Origin: an uncultured Bacilli bacterium
GTDB taxonomy: Bacteria; Bacillota_I; Bacilli_A; RF39; UBA660
Reading direction: 5' to 3'
DNA length: 42,302 bases
NCBI GenBank assembly: GCA_947627975.1
Contig: CANQYB010000008.1
Span: forward strand, 1 to 42,302
Under the pieces are notes generated by a model. The model ran no database searches. It saw only the letters and a program-made list of their open reading frames with translations, and was not told the DNA's origin. Shown here piece after piece: positions 10,163 through 18,786 of this stretch. The first letter of the stretch is position 1. The number at the start of each line of letters is the position of its first letter. Both the position numbers and the translations under genes were made by a program.

Positions 10163-10186
10163 AGAGAATAATTATGGGGTGAGTTT

Positions 10187-10870
10187 ATGAAAAAATACGT
10201 ATTTTTACTATCATTTTTTATAGGTTTTTTACTAATAGTTCCTAAAAATGTTTTAGCTGATTATTGTGTTGCTACGAATAATATGGAAGCTGATTATACT
10301 TATAAAGAAGATTTCAGTGTTTTAAAAAACAAAAAGAAATTAAGTAAAGATGATGTGTTTTTTCATTATTTTATAAATATTAGTGGACTCAATGATAAAA
10401 ATTATGTTGTTATAACAAATAACTACAATAAAAAGACCAAAAAAATAACAGCTCAGGAATTTAAAAATGGAATAGCAGTTTATGAGTGGACAAAATTTAA
10501 TAAAGAAGTTGAATTTACCATTAAAATTTATTCCTTAGATGAAAATTGTATGAATAAAAATATTAAGACTTTAACTATTATTACACCTAAATTAAATAAA
10601 TATTATTTAGATGAAAAATGCCGAGAAATACCAGATTTTGAAATGTGTCAGCCATTTTATGAGACTGATATAAATTATAAAGATTTTTATGAAAATGTAA
10701 ATATTTATCGAAAAAAAAAGGGAATGAAATTAGTATCTGAATTTGATACAACTAAAACGGGAATAATTTTAGATTTTTTAAAAAATAATATTTGTTCATC
10801 TACTATTGCTATTATGTTTTTAATTGGTATTATTGCTATAATTATTAATAAGAAAAAAATGTCTGAGTAA
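10187..10870 (+). CDS. Secreted Cys-containing ectodomain protein with C-terminal TM anchor (cassette 2, protein A')
   Basis: Signal peptide; ITPKLNKYYLDEKCREIPDFEMCQPFYE; C-terminal TM; same layout as the 3870 ORF. Confidence 0.7.
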   Translation: MKKYVFLLSFFIGFLLIVPKNVLADYCVATNNMEADYTYKEDFSVLKNKKKLSKDDVFFHYFINISGLNDKNYVVITNNYNKKTKKITAQEFKNGIAVYEWTKFNKEVEFTIKIYSLDENCMNKNIKTLTIITPKLNKYYLDEKCREIPDFEMCQPFYETDINYKDFYENVNIYRKKKGMKLVSEFDTTKTGIILDFLKNNICSSTIAIMFLIGIIAIIINKKKMSE

Positions 10871-10887
10871 TCAGATATTTTTATTAT

Positions 10888-10921
10888 TTACATTGACAAG
10901 ATTAATGTGTTATACTAATAT
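10888..10921 (+). promoter_or_regulatory. Promoter upstream of 10948
   Basis: TTACAT-17-TATACT with extended TGT; overlapping TTGACA-17-TAATAT. Confidence 0.5.
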
Positions 10922-10947
10922 TAGATTATTATAGGAGGATATAAATA

Positions 10948-11673
10948 ATGAAGAAACTAAAATTGGTAGCTACTTTTTGTTTTTTAATGTTACTAAGTAT
11001 ATTTAATGTACATGCTATTGAATGCCAAGATAAAAGTATAGCAAGTGATGTAAATATTGAATATGAAACTAATTTTGAATCATTTGATAATTATGTACCG
11101 TGCCCAAATGGTGAATGTAGCCAATCTGATTGGACAGAAACACCACCTAGAGGTTATTATTATAGTATTAAAGTAACTAATTTAACAAATGATATGTATG
11201 TAGAAATAAGTAATGGTGAAAAAACTGAAACTTTTGATTCAACTAAAATTGTTGATGGAATATTAACTTATGAAACTACTGATATTAATTCAATATATAA
11301 TTATACTGTAAAAGTTTATAAAGCAGAGGAAAATTGTATTTTAAAATCATCTAAAGAAAAATCACCAATGTTAAATAAATATGCAACATCTAATGTTGAT
11401 TTATGTAAAAAGATATCTGATTATGAGAGTTGTAATCCATGGGTTAAAAAAGAACTTAATGATGAAAAATTTTATGAAGGTGCTCAAAAATATGCAACTT
11501 CTAAAAAAGTTAAAGTTGATAATTTAATACCAGATGTATACAAAAAAAATAATGATAAAAGCAATTTAAACACTGTAAAAAAAATATTAATTTCACTTAT
11601 TATTGTATTATTAATTGGTATAATAATAATTAGTATAAAAGTTTGGGGGAAAAGTAAAAATGAAAAAAAGTAA
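10948..11673 (+). CDS. Secreted Cys-containing ectodomain protein with C-terminal TM anchor (cassette 2, protein B')
   Basis: VPCPNGECSQSDWTETPPRGYYYSIKVTNLTNDMYVEISN closely matches the 4614 product; C-terminal TM. Confidence 0.75.
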   Translation: MKKLKLVATFCFLMLLSIFNVHAIECQDKSIASDVNIEYETNFESFDNYVPCPNGECSQSDWTETPPRGYYYSIKVTNLTNDMYVEISNGEKTETFDSTKIVDGILTYETTDINSIYNYTVKVYKAEENCILKSSKEKSPMLNKYATSNVDLCKKISDYESCNPWVKKELNDEKFYEGAQKYATSKKVKVDNLIPDVYKKNNDKSNLNTVKKILISLIIVLLIGIIIISIKVWGKSKNEKK

Positions 11674-14557
11674 AATAGCTAATTTAATATTATTTTTAAT
11701 TATTGGTCTATTTATAGCAAATTTAAATGTAAATGCTGAAAAAAGGCAATATAATGTTACATTAAGTGGTTATCATAATAATCAAACTAATTCATGTGTT
11801 GGAACATGTTTTAGTGCATATCATAGTGCTAGAGAAGCGGGTGCTAATGGATTTTATTGGTTAGTAACTAATACTGGTTATCCAATTAATGTTAATAATT
11901 TAGAGCAAATTACTTTTAAAAATAGTACAAGAGACATGTACTGTGTATCTCCTAAAATGGCTGCTGATACTGCACGTGGTGGAGGAGTTTATGTAGATGA
12001 TTCTAAATATTATTCATCACTAAAATGTGATGGAAAAAATAACTCTTATGAATGTGGTGCTATTCATATTTTAAAAGAAAATGCTGACTGGGAAACAAAA
12101 TTAATTGCTATAAGATTACTTGCTGCTGAAAAAGGAAGACTTATTGGAATACCTAATGTTACTAGTGGTGATGGTGTATGGTCTGGAGATAAATCATATG
12201 TAAATAATGTTGCTGATGGAGTTTATTATTGTTCATCATTAAAAGCTAGATATGGAAATGATTATAATTGTGGTCCTTATTGGTCTAAAAGTAAAAGTAA
12301 GGGTACAAAAGGATGGCAATTATATCAAAAAGCAGTTAACTTATATTTAAGTGCTCGTAACGCTAAAAATAACAATTATAAAAATGCATCAAAAGAATAT
12401 AGATTATTTGAAGCTACTCCAGTTGGTGGTAGTGGTTACCAATCTTATTTATTTATAACTTCTCAAAATGCTCCTAAAAAAGAGACTCCTAAAAAAGAAA
12501 AAAATTGTACAGAATTAAAAGATTCATGTTTAAATGGAAATAAAAATGATTGTAATACTTACAAGGACAAATGTTCAAATTGTGATAAGCTAGAAGATGA
12601 ATGTGATAAAGGAAACAAAGATTCTTGTAAAATTTATGATAAAGTATGTCCAAAAAAGACATGTAAAGATTATAAAGATGAATGTGAAAAAGATCCAAGT
12701 TCAAAATCTTGTGATAAATATAGTTCAAAAGAATGTTGTGATGAAATAAAAAAATCATGTGAAGATGGAAATGATAAAGATTGTGAAACTTATGATAAAG
12801 TATGTGCAACTACTACTAATAAATGTAATTTAAGTGATGAAGAAATTAATAGTGGTGTAATTGTAAAAAATGCACAATCAGGAGAAAAATTTAATTTAGA
12901 TGTTTGGAATAAAATTAAAGCTCGTGGAGATAAACATCAAATGGATTCATATAAAAAATATTGCAAATGTAATTGTACAAGTACATCTGAAGAGATTAAT
13001 AGTGGAGCGTGCGATTTAACATCTGGTGGTGAATGGAATTCTGATGTTTACAATAAATTGAATGATAATATTAAGGAAAGTTATAATGTTTCATGTCCAC
13101 CTTGTAACTTTAATAATGATAAAATTGCCTGCAGTGGTAATGGAACATGTGATGATAATAAAGCTGCAACCTTAAAAGCCAATTATGATGAATCACAGCT
13201 TGTAGCTTGTTCATCTGTATCATCTGATAAATCAAAAATTGATAAAATTTATTCTGATAATAACTTAAATGCAATTTGTTATGAAGAATATGAAATTAAT
13301 TATAGAGAAGCATCAATAACTACTGGTATTAATACTACACTTGGTTTATCAAGATATTTAAAATTTGATGATAATGTAGATAAAGATCTTGATAATAGAG
13401 TAAGAGTAACGACTACTAAAAATTGTTATGTTCATGGAGAACTTGATAAAATTAATTCTTTAATTTCTAAAAATGAAGATGGCCTTTTTGCTAAAGCTCC
13501 TTCAATAAATTTTGAATATAATGAAGGAATTCAAAATGAAGGATTTATAGATGAAACAGCTAAAGGAAATATTTCTACTCCAGAAAGTAAAGGTAGCAAT
13601 GTATATAAAGTTGTTGCAACTAAAGATTATGAATATATTCCTGCTACTGAATTTCATGTTGGTGTATTAGATGGTCAATTTTATGCTAAAGATAATGCAA
13701 CTAATGATATTACTTTAAAATTTGATTCTCTTGTAAAAGAATATAAAGAAGATGAAAATATAAAAATGTTAGGTGCAAATGGTAGAGTATTCCCAATTAA
13801 ATTTACTACTCAAGGGCAAATACTTGATCAAATTCCTGAAGATCAATGGGGATATCCATATACAATTAATATTAGTAATTACAATATGGATGATACTTCA
13901 ATAAATAAAGATTATGATAAAGAAAAATGTAAGAATGATTATTCTTGTAAATATATAATAAGTAAAAAAGAATGTAAAAAAGGTCCATGTGCTTGTAAAT
14001 ATGTATGTTCAAAAGATAACATTCCTGATTCTGAAAAAGAAACAAGCCCTTATTGTAGTGAAGTATGTTGGGACGAATCTAATGAATCAAAATCTAGTGA
14101 TAAAGAAGGCATTTCATTTACTTATAATACTATTTCAACTGATACTATACTTGATAAAAATATTGCCACAAGTATTGGTTCAAATTGGCTAAATACTAAG
14201 GGACAAGACACATTAGAAAAAATTAAAACGTCTTCTCAAAAAGGTAATATATTTGATGATGATAATGCAACTTATACAATAACTTTAACATCTGATGACA
14301 TTAGTAAAATTAAAGATGAAATAAAATCATCAAGTTATGTTAATAAAGCTGGTATAAATTGTGATAATTTATTTTCAAATATTTATGAAGCTAAATCAAA
14401 AACTGATGTAAAAAATGATACAAATAATTCTAAGACAGACATTTATTATTGTACTAGTGATTTTATAAGAAAATATGCTACAACAGAGCAAAAAAATAAA
14501 TTAAATTCATCATATACAGTATATTATGATGGCACTAATTACAGTGCATGGAAATAA
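11660..14557 (+). CDS. Giant secreted Cys-rich surface protein (965 aa; cassette 2, protein C')
   Basis: Signal peptide; CKYVCSKDNIPDSEKETSPYCSEVC and terminal YSAWK shared with the 5384 product. Confidence 0.8.
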   Translation: MKKSKIANLILFLIIGLFIANLNVNAEKRQYNVTLSGYHNNQTNSCVGTCFSAYHSAREAGANGFYWLVTNTGYPINVNNLEQITFKNSTRDMYCVSPKMAADTARGGGVYVDDSKYYSSLKCDGKNNSYECGAIHILKENADWETKLIAIRLLAAEKGRLIGIPNVTSGDGVWSGDKSYVNNVADGVYYCSSLKARYGNDYNCGPYWSKSKSKGTKGWQLYQKAVNLYLSARNAKNNNYKNASKEYRLFEATPVGGSGYQSYLFITSQNAPKKETPKKEKNCTELKDSCLNGNKNDCNTYKDKCSNCDKLEDECDKGNKDSCKIYDKVCPKKTCKDYKDECEKDPSSKSCDKYSSKECCDEIKKSCEDGNDKDCETYDKVCATTTNKCNLSDEEINSGVIVKNAQSGEKFNLDVWNKIKARGDKHQMDSYKKYCKCNCTSTSEEINSGACDLTSGGEWNSDVYNKLNDNIKESYNVSCPPCNFNNDKIACSGNGTCDDNKAATLKANYDESQLVACSSVSSDKSKIDKIYSDNNLNAICYEEYEINYREASITTGINTTLGLSRYLKFDDNVDKDLDNRVRVTTTKNCYVHGELDKINSLISKNEDGLFAKAPSINFEYNEGIQNEGFIDETAKGNISTPESKGSNVYKVVATKDYEYIPATEFHVGVLDGQFYAKDNATNDITLKFDSLVKEYKEDENIKMLGANGRVFPIKFTTQGQILDQIPEDQWGYPYTINISNYNMDDTSINKDYDKEKCKNDYSCKYIISKKECKKGPCACKYVCSKDNIPDSEKETSPYCSEVCWDESNESKSSDKEGISFTYNTISTDTILDKNIATSIGSNWLNTKGQDTLEKIKTSSQKGNIFDDDNATYTITLTSDDISKIKDEIKSSSYVNKAGINCDNLFSNIYEAKSKTDVKNDTNNSKTDIYYCTSDFIRKYATTEQKNKLNSSYTVYYDGTNYSAWK
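12506..12805 (+). repeat. Four tandem ~25-aa Cys-rich repeats within the 965-aa protein
   Basis: CTELKDSCLNGNKNDCNTYKDKC / CDKLEDECDKGNKDSCKIYDKVC / CKDYKDECEKDPSSKSCDKYSSKEC / CDEIKKSCEDGNDKDCETYDKVC. Confidence 0.8.
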
Positions 14558-14573
14558 AAAGGGGTGAAAATAA

Positions 14574-14990
14574 ATGAAAGAAAGTTATTGGGGCTACTGG
14601 TTAATATTATTAGGTATTTTAGTAGTTGTCATACTTTTATTAGTACAAAGTTATACTACTACTAACACACAAGATTATTATTTAATTAAAGAAACTACTG
14701 AAGCAGCTATGAATGATGCAATTGATTATGGATATTATAAAAATTATGAAGAGCTTAGAATTAATAAAGAAGTATTTATGGAAAGTTTTATAAAAAGATT
14801 TGCTGAAGATGCTTCTTTATCTAAAGAATATACAATTTCTTTTTATGACATCTATGAAGCACCTCCTAAAGTTAGTGTAAAAGTAACAAGTGCTTCTAAA
14901 ACTTTTAGTATTAGAGGAGATGCTAGTTCAATAGATTCAGTTAATAAATTATCTTCTATATTACAAATTAATATGACAGAAAATAAGTAA
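14574..14990 (+). CDS. Small N-terminally anchored TadE/minor-pilin-like protein
   Basis: MKESYWGYWLILLGILVVVILLL... single N-terminal TM and position between giant protein and cpaB. Confidence 0.5.
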   Translation: MKESYWGYWLILLGILVVVILLLVQSYTTTNTQDYYLIKETTEAAMNDAIDYGYYKNYEELRINKEVFMESFIKRFAEDASLSKEYTISFYDIYEAPPKVSVKVTSASKTFSIRGDASSIDSVNKLSSILQINMTENK

Positions 14991-15002
14991 GGAGGAATAA
15001 AA

Positions 15003-15812
15003 ATGGGCGTTGCTATTAAAAGATTTTTAAGCAACAAAAATACAGTAACGATTATTGGTGTAATTCTTGGTATAGTGGTTTTATATGTAGGTTATAATTG
15101 GCGAGTTAATAATGCTCTTGAACTGATATCTGTACCTGTTGCCAATAAAGAGATTGCTTCACGTACAAAAATTACAGAAGATATGATAACTTATATAAAA
15201 TTACCACGAAATTCTGTAAATTCAATTGATAATCTAGAAACATCTGCAAGTAATATAGTTGGTAAATATGTTTCTTTTGGAACAAGCATTGCTCAAAATA
15301 GTATGTTTTATACATCTTATTTATTAGATAAAAGTGAAATGCCAGATTCTGCTTTTGCCGATATACCAGATGGTTATACTATTTTTAGTTTAAATGTTGA
15401 TTTACATTCAACATATGGTAATTCTATTTACCCTGATAACTATATTGATTTGTATTTAAAGGCAACAGATGATACAGGAAAGGTTATATTTGGGAAATTA
15501 ATTTCTAGTATAAAAGTACTAGCTGTTAAAGATAGTAGTGGTAATCATGTATTTGAAACTACTGTTGAATCTAGAACACCATCTGAATTATTATTTGCTG
15601 TTACTGATGATATGTTTTTACTTTTAAAGAAAGCAGAATATATTGGGTGTGAAATAACACCTATTCCAAGAAATGCATCTTATAGTGCTAATCCAGGAGA
15701 AACAAGTGTTGCTAATGATTATTTAAGAGATTTTATTTTATCTAAGGCAGCTACAATTCCAGATTCTGAAATTACTATAACGAATAATGATGATAACGAA
15801 ATAGAAGATTAA
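15003..15812 (+). CDS. cpaB: CpaB/RcpC-like Tad pilus assembly protein (SAF domain)
   Basis: N-terminal TM, VPVANKEIASRTKITEDMITYIKLPRN...IVGKYVSFGTSIAQNSMF, then IPDGYTIFSLNVD...YPDNYIDLYLK. Confidence 0.8.
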   Translation: MGVAIKRFLSNKNTVTIIGVILGIVVLYVGYNWRVNNALELISVPVANKEIASRTKITEDMITYIKLPRNSVNSIDNLETSASNIVGKYVSFGTSIAQNSMFYTSYLLDKSEMPDSAFADIPDGYTIFSLNVDLHSTYGNSIYPDNYIDLYLKATDDTGKVIFGKLISSIKVLAVKDSSGNHVFETTVESRTPSELLFAVTDDMFLLLKKAEYIGCEITPIPRNASYSANPGETSVANDYLRDFILSKAATIPDSEITITNNDDNEIED

Positions 15813-15836
15813 AAGAATAATAAAAGGGATGATATA

Positions 15837-17003
15837 ATGAACGAAGCGATATTTTCACAAATTGATTTTGGCCCTTTAAAAGAATATTTAGAACAAGATG
15901 ATATAACTGATATTTCTTATGATAATGGGGGACAATTGTGGCTTAAAACTCTATCTAAGGGTATTTTTAGAGTTGAAAATCCTGCTATTAATAATTCATT
16001 AATAGAAAAAATTGCCTTTCAATGTTCCAATGTCATGGGAAAAACGTTTAATATGGCTGAACCATTTTTAGATGCTGAAAGTACTGAGCTTCGTTTAAAT
16101 TTTATTCACGAATCTATTGCTACTAATGGAATTGCGATGGTTATACGTAAAACACCAGCAAAAATAAGATTAAATCGTGAAAAACTTTTAAATGAAGAAT
16201 ATGTAACTAAAGAAATTTTGGATTTTTTGATAAATTGTGTTCACGCTCGATGTAATATTATTGTAAGTGGAGAAACTGGTTCTGGTAAAACAGAACTAGT
16301 TAAATATTTAGCAGCAAATACAAAAGATAATGAGAAAATTATTACTATTGAAGATACTTTGGAACTTCATTTAGATAGAATTTTTCCTCATCGAGATATT
16401 GTAGCTATGAAAACAAACAATATTGCATCATATTCTGATGTTTTAGTTACATGTATGAGACAAAATCCAATATGGATTTTATTATCAGAAGTTCGTTCTG
16501 CCGAGGCTGTTTTGGCTGTTAGAAATTCTATTTCTTCTGGGCATCATATTTTATCAACTATTCACGCTGATAAGGCTTCTTCAATACCAATGCGTATGTA
16601 CTCTCTTCTTGAAAGTAGTCAAGATGTTGATCAATTTTTATCATCTATTCATAGATATGTTCAAATAGGTATATATGTAAAAGGTTATTTTTCTAAAAAA
16701 TTAAATAGATATCAAAGAGAAATTATTGAGGTTTGTGAATTTTATGTTGATGATGATAATAAACCAATGACAAATATAATATATAAAAAAACGTTAGATG
16801 GAAAAATTACTTTAAATAATCCAACAAAACATTTACTTGATTATTTTAGTATTGCTAATGTTTTAATTGATAAAGATACATTCCATTTAAATGATGAAAA
16901 AAATAATTTAAATAACAAAGAAAATCAAAATAATAATTTAAATAATAATTCTCATGATTTATTAAATTCTTTAAGATTAAATAATAATATTGAAACATTA
17001 TAA
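15837..17003 (+). CDS. cpaF: CpaF/TadA-type secretion ATPase
   Basis: Walker A SGETGSGKTELVKYLA, EDTLELHLDRIFPHRD, LLSEVRSAEAVLAVRNSISSGHHILSTIHADKA. Confidence 0.92.
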   Translation: MNEAIFSQIDFGPLKEYLEQDDITDISYDNGGQLWLKTLSKGIFRVENPAINNSLIEKIAFQCSNVMGKTFNMAEPFLDAESTELRLNFIHESIATNGIAMVIRKTPAKIRLNREKLLNEEYVTKEILDFLINCVHARCNIIVSGETGSGKTELVKYLAANTKDNEKIITIEDTLELHLDRIFPHRDIVAMKTNNIASYSDVLVTCMRQNPIWILLSEVRSAEAVLAVRNSISSGHHILSTIHADKASSIPMRMYSLLESSQDVDQFLSSIHRYVQIGIYVKGYFSKKLNRYQREIIEVCEFYVDDDNKPMTNIIYKKTLDGKITLNNPTKHLLDYFSIANVLIDKDTFHLNDEKNNLNNKENQNNNLNNNSHDLLNSLRLNNNIETL

Positions 17004-17021
17004 AAAGGAAGGTGAATATTT

Positions 17022-17915
17022 GTGGAATTAGTTATACTGTTAATAATTACAGCATTTATTATTACCTATAGAACTAATACTGGTGAAAAAACTTCTAAGT
17101 TTTTTATTGAAAAAGTTACCCAAGCTTATAACAAATATGCACCTGGTAAATTTAAAGAAGTAAGAGAAAAAGCAAAGGAATTGGGCCAAGAATATACACC
17201 AAGACAATATTTAACTCAAGTTGTTATATTAGGTGTAGTATTTGGTGGAATAGCGTTTTTATATTTTTGGAATTTAATTATTGCAATTATTTATGCAGTA
17301 ATTGCGATTTCCTTTGTTCCATATCTAGCTTTACTTCGTTGTAAAAGAATTTATAGTGAATATATATTTGAACAAATTCAAGTTTATACTACAAATACTA
17401 TCATGGAATTTAATACTACTCAATCATTTGTTAAAGCACTTGAAGGTGTTCGTGATTCTGGAATTATTGAAGAACCAGTACTTAGTGACTTAAAAAAAAT
17501 GATTGAACTTTCCTATGAAAATGGAACAATTGAAGAATCAATAGAATACTTTAATCAGAAATATCCATTTTATATGGTTAAAAATATGCACCAATTGTTT
17601 TTGCAAATAACTAATGAAGGGGCAAAAGATTCTGGAGAATCACTTGAAAATATGTCTATGGATATTGATATGTTAGTTGAAGGAGTTTATAGAGATAGAA
17701 TGGATAGAAAAAATTTTCACAGACGTTTTTTATCTTTTGGATTTGCTCTTTATTTTTTAGTAGTTGCAATGACACTTCTTCTTGGAAAAGATTCCTATAG
17801 AGAACTTATAAATCTTTGGTATGTAAGCTTGCTTCTTCACGCAATTATTATAATAAATAGTTTTTTCTTACTAAAAGGAGAAAAATATTATAACGAAGAT
17901 GTGGGGGCTGAATAG
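17022..17915 (+). CDS. tadB: TadB-like T2SS F-domain inner-membrane protein
   Basis: Position after cpaF; TM-cytoplasmic-TM layout; GTG start preceded by AAGGAAGGTG. Confidence 0.75.
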   Translation: MELVILLIITAFIITYRTNTGEKTSKFFIEKVTQAYNKYAPGKFKEVREKAKELGQEYTPRQYLTQVVILGVVFGGIAFLYFWNLIIAIIYAVIAISFVPYLALLRCKRIYSEYIFEQIQVYTTNTIMEFNTTQSFVKALEGVRDSGIIEEPVLSDLKKMIELSYENGTIEESIEYFNQKYPFYMVKNMHQLFLQITNEGAKDSGESLENMSMDIDMLVEGVYRDRMDRKNFHRRFLSFGFALYFLVVAMTLLLGKDSYRELINLWYVSLLLHAIIIINSFFLLKGEKYYNEDVGAE

Positions 17916-17916
17916 A

Positions 17917-18705
17917 ATGTATGTGGAAATAATTTTTTTGGGAGTAGCAATATTTTTTATAATGAATTATACTGGAAGAGTTAGTACTAATAAATTTATT
18001 GAAGATAACGATGATATTTTTCAAAAACTAAAAGAAGATGATTACGACTTTTATGTTTATGCCAAATATGGTCCTGAAAAAGATCCAAATATTTTATTTA
18101 AAAAAAGAATGAAAAACGCTATAATTACTTTATTTATTGTTTTATTGTTTTTTATTTCTAGTTTAGATTATATTAAATTTTTAATTGCTATTGGTATTGC
18201 TTTTGCAGTTTTTAAAATGGATTATATGCAACTTAAATCTTATTATAAGGGAAGGTTGCATGAAATTGATCTTTTGCTACCATATTATTTAAAAAATTTA
18301 GAAATATTAATACAGCATTATACTGTTCCAGTTGCCATTGGTAAATCAATTGAAACAGCTCCTCCTATTTTTAAAGAGGGACTACAAAAAATGATTGATG
18401 AAATAAATGCTGGTAACCAAACAATTGATCCTTATATGGAGTTTGCTAGAAATTATCCTGTTAAGGATTCAATGAGAATGATGCGATTATTATATCGTTT
18501 GTCACTAGGTAAACAAGAGCGTAAACAAGAACAATTGCTTGCTTTTTCTAGAACAATTTCAAATCTTCAACAGAAAGCTAGAGATACTAAGTATAAAGAA
18601 AGACTTGAAAAAATGGAAAAGAAAACTATGCAAATGCTTATTATAACTGGTATTGGTGTAATGATTTTATTAGTTATTTCCCTATTAATGATGTTTAGTA
18701 AATAA
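17917..18705 (+). CDS. tadC: TadC-like T2SS F-domain inner-membrane protein
   Basis: Follows tadB-like gene; LPYYLKNLEILIQHYTVPVAIGKSIETAPPIFKEGL; two C-terminal TM regions; ATG 17917. Confidence 0.72.
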   Translation: MYVEIIFLGVAIFFIMNYTGRVSTNKFIEDNDDIFQKLKEDDYDFYVYAKYGPEKDPNILFKKRMKNAIITLFIVLLFFISSLDYIKFLIAIGIAFAVFKMDYMQLKSYYKGRLHEIDLLLPYYLKNLEILIQHYTVPVAIGKSIETAPPIFKEGLQKMIDEINAGNQTIDPYMEFARNYPVKDSMRMMRLLYRLSLGKQERKQEQLLAFSRTISNLQQKARDTKYKERLEKMEKKTMQMLIITGIGVMILLVISLLMMFSK

Positions 18706-18750
18706 AGATTAAAATAGTAAAATATTTTAATTTTTTTTAATTAAAGTTTT

Positions 18751-18759
18751 TGTTATACT
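18751..18759 (+). promoter_or_regulatory. Extended -10 promoter element
   Basis: TGT TATACT 28 bp before the ATG at 18787. Confidence 0.5.
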
Positions 18760-18786
18760 ATTATTAGATAATAATTGAGGTGGATT

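Noticed and set aside
5582-11944. Confident call of a functional Cys-Gln thioester in the giant proteins
   Set aside because: The Gln expected in the TQxA-like helix is Lys in both copies; kept only as a hypothesis
12489-12809. Minus-strand 106-aa ORF rich in His/Tyr/Leu
   Set aside because: Antisense shadow of the Cys-rich repeats; no SD and biased composition
13989-14192. Plus-strand 67-aa ORF inside the 965-aa gene
   Set aside because: Alternative frame of a conserved Cys block, no independent initiation signal
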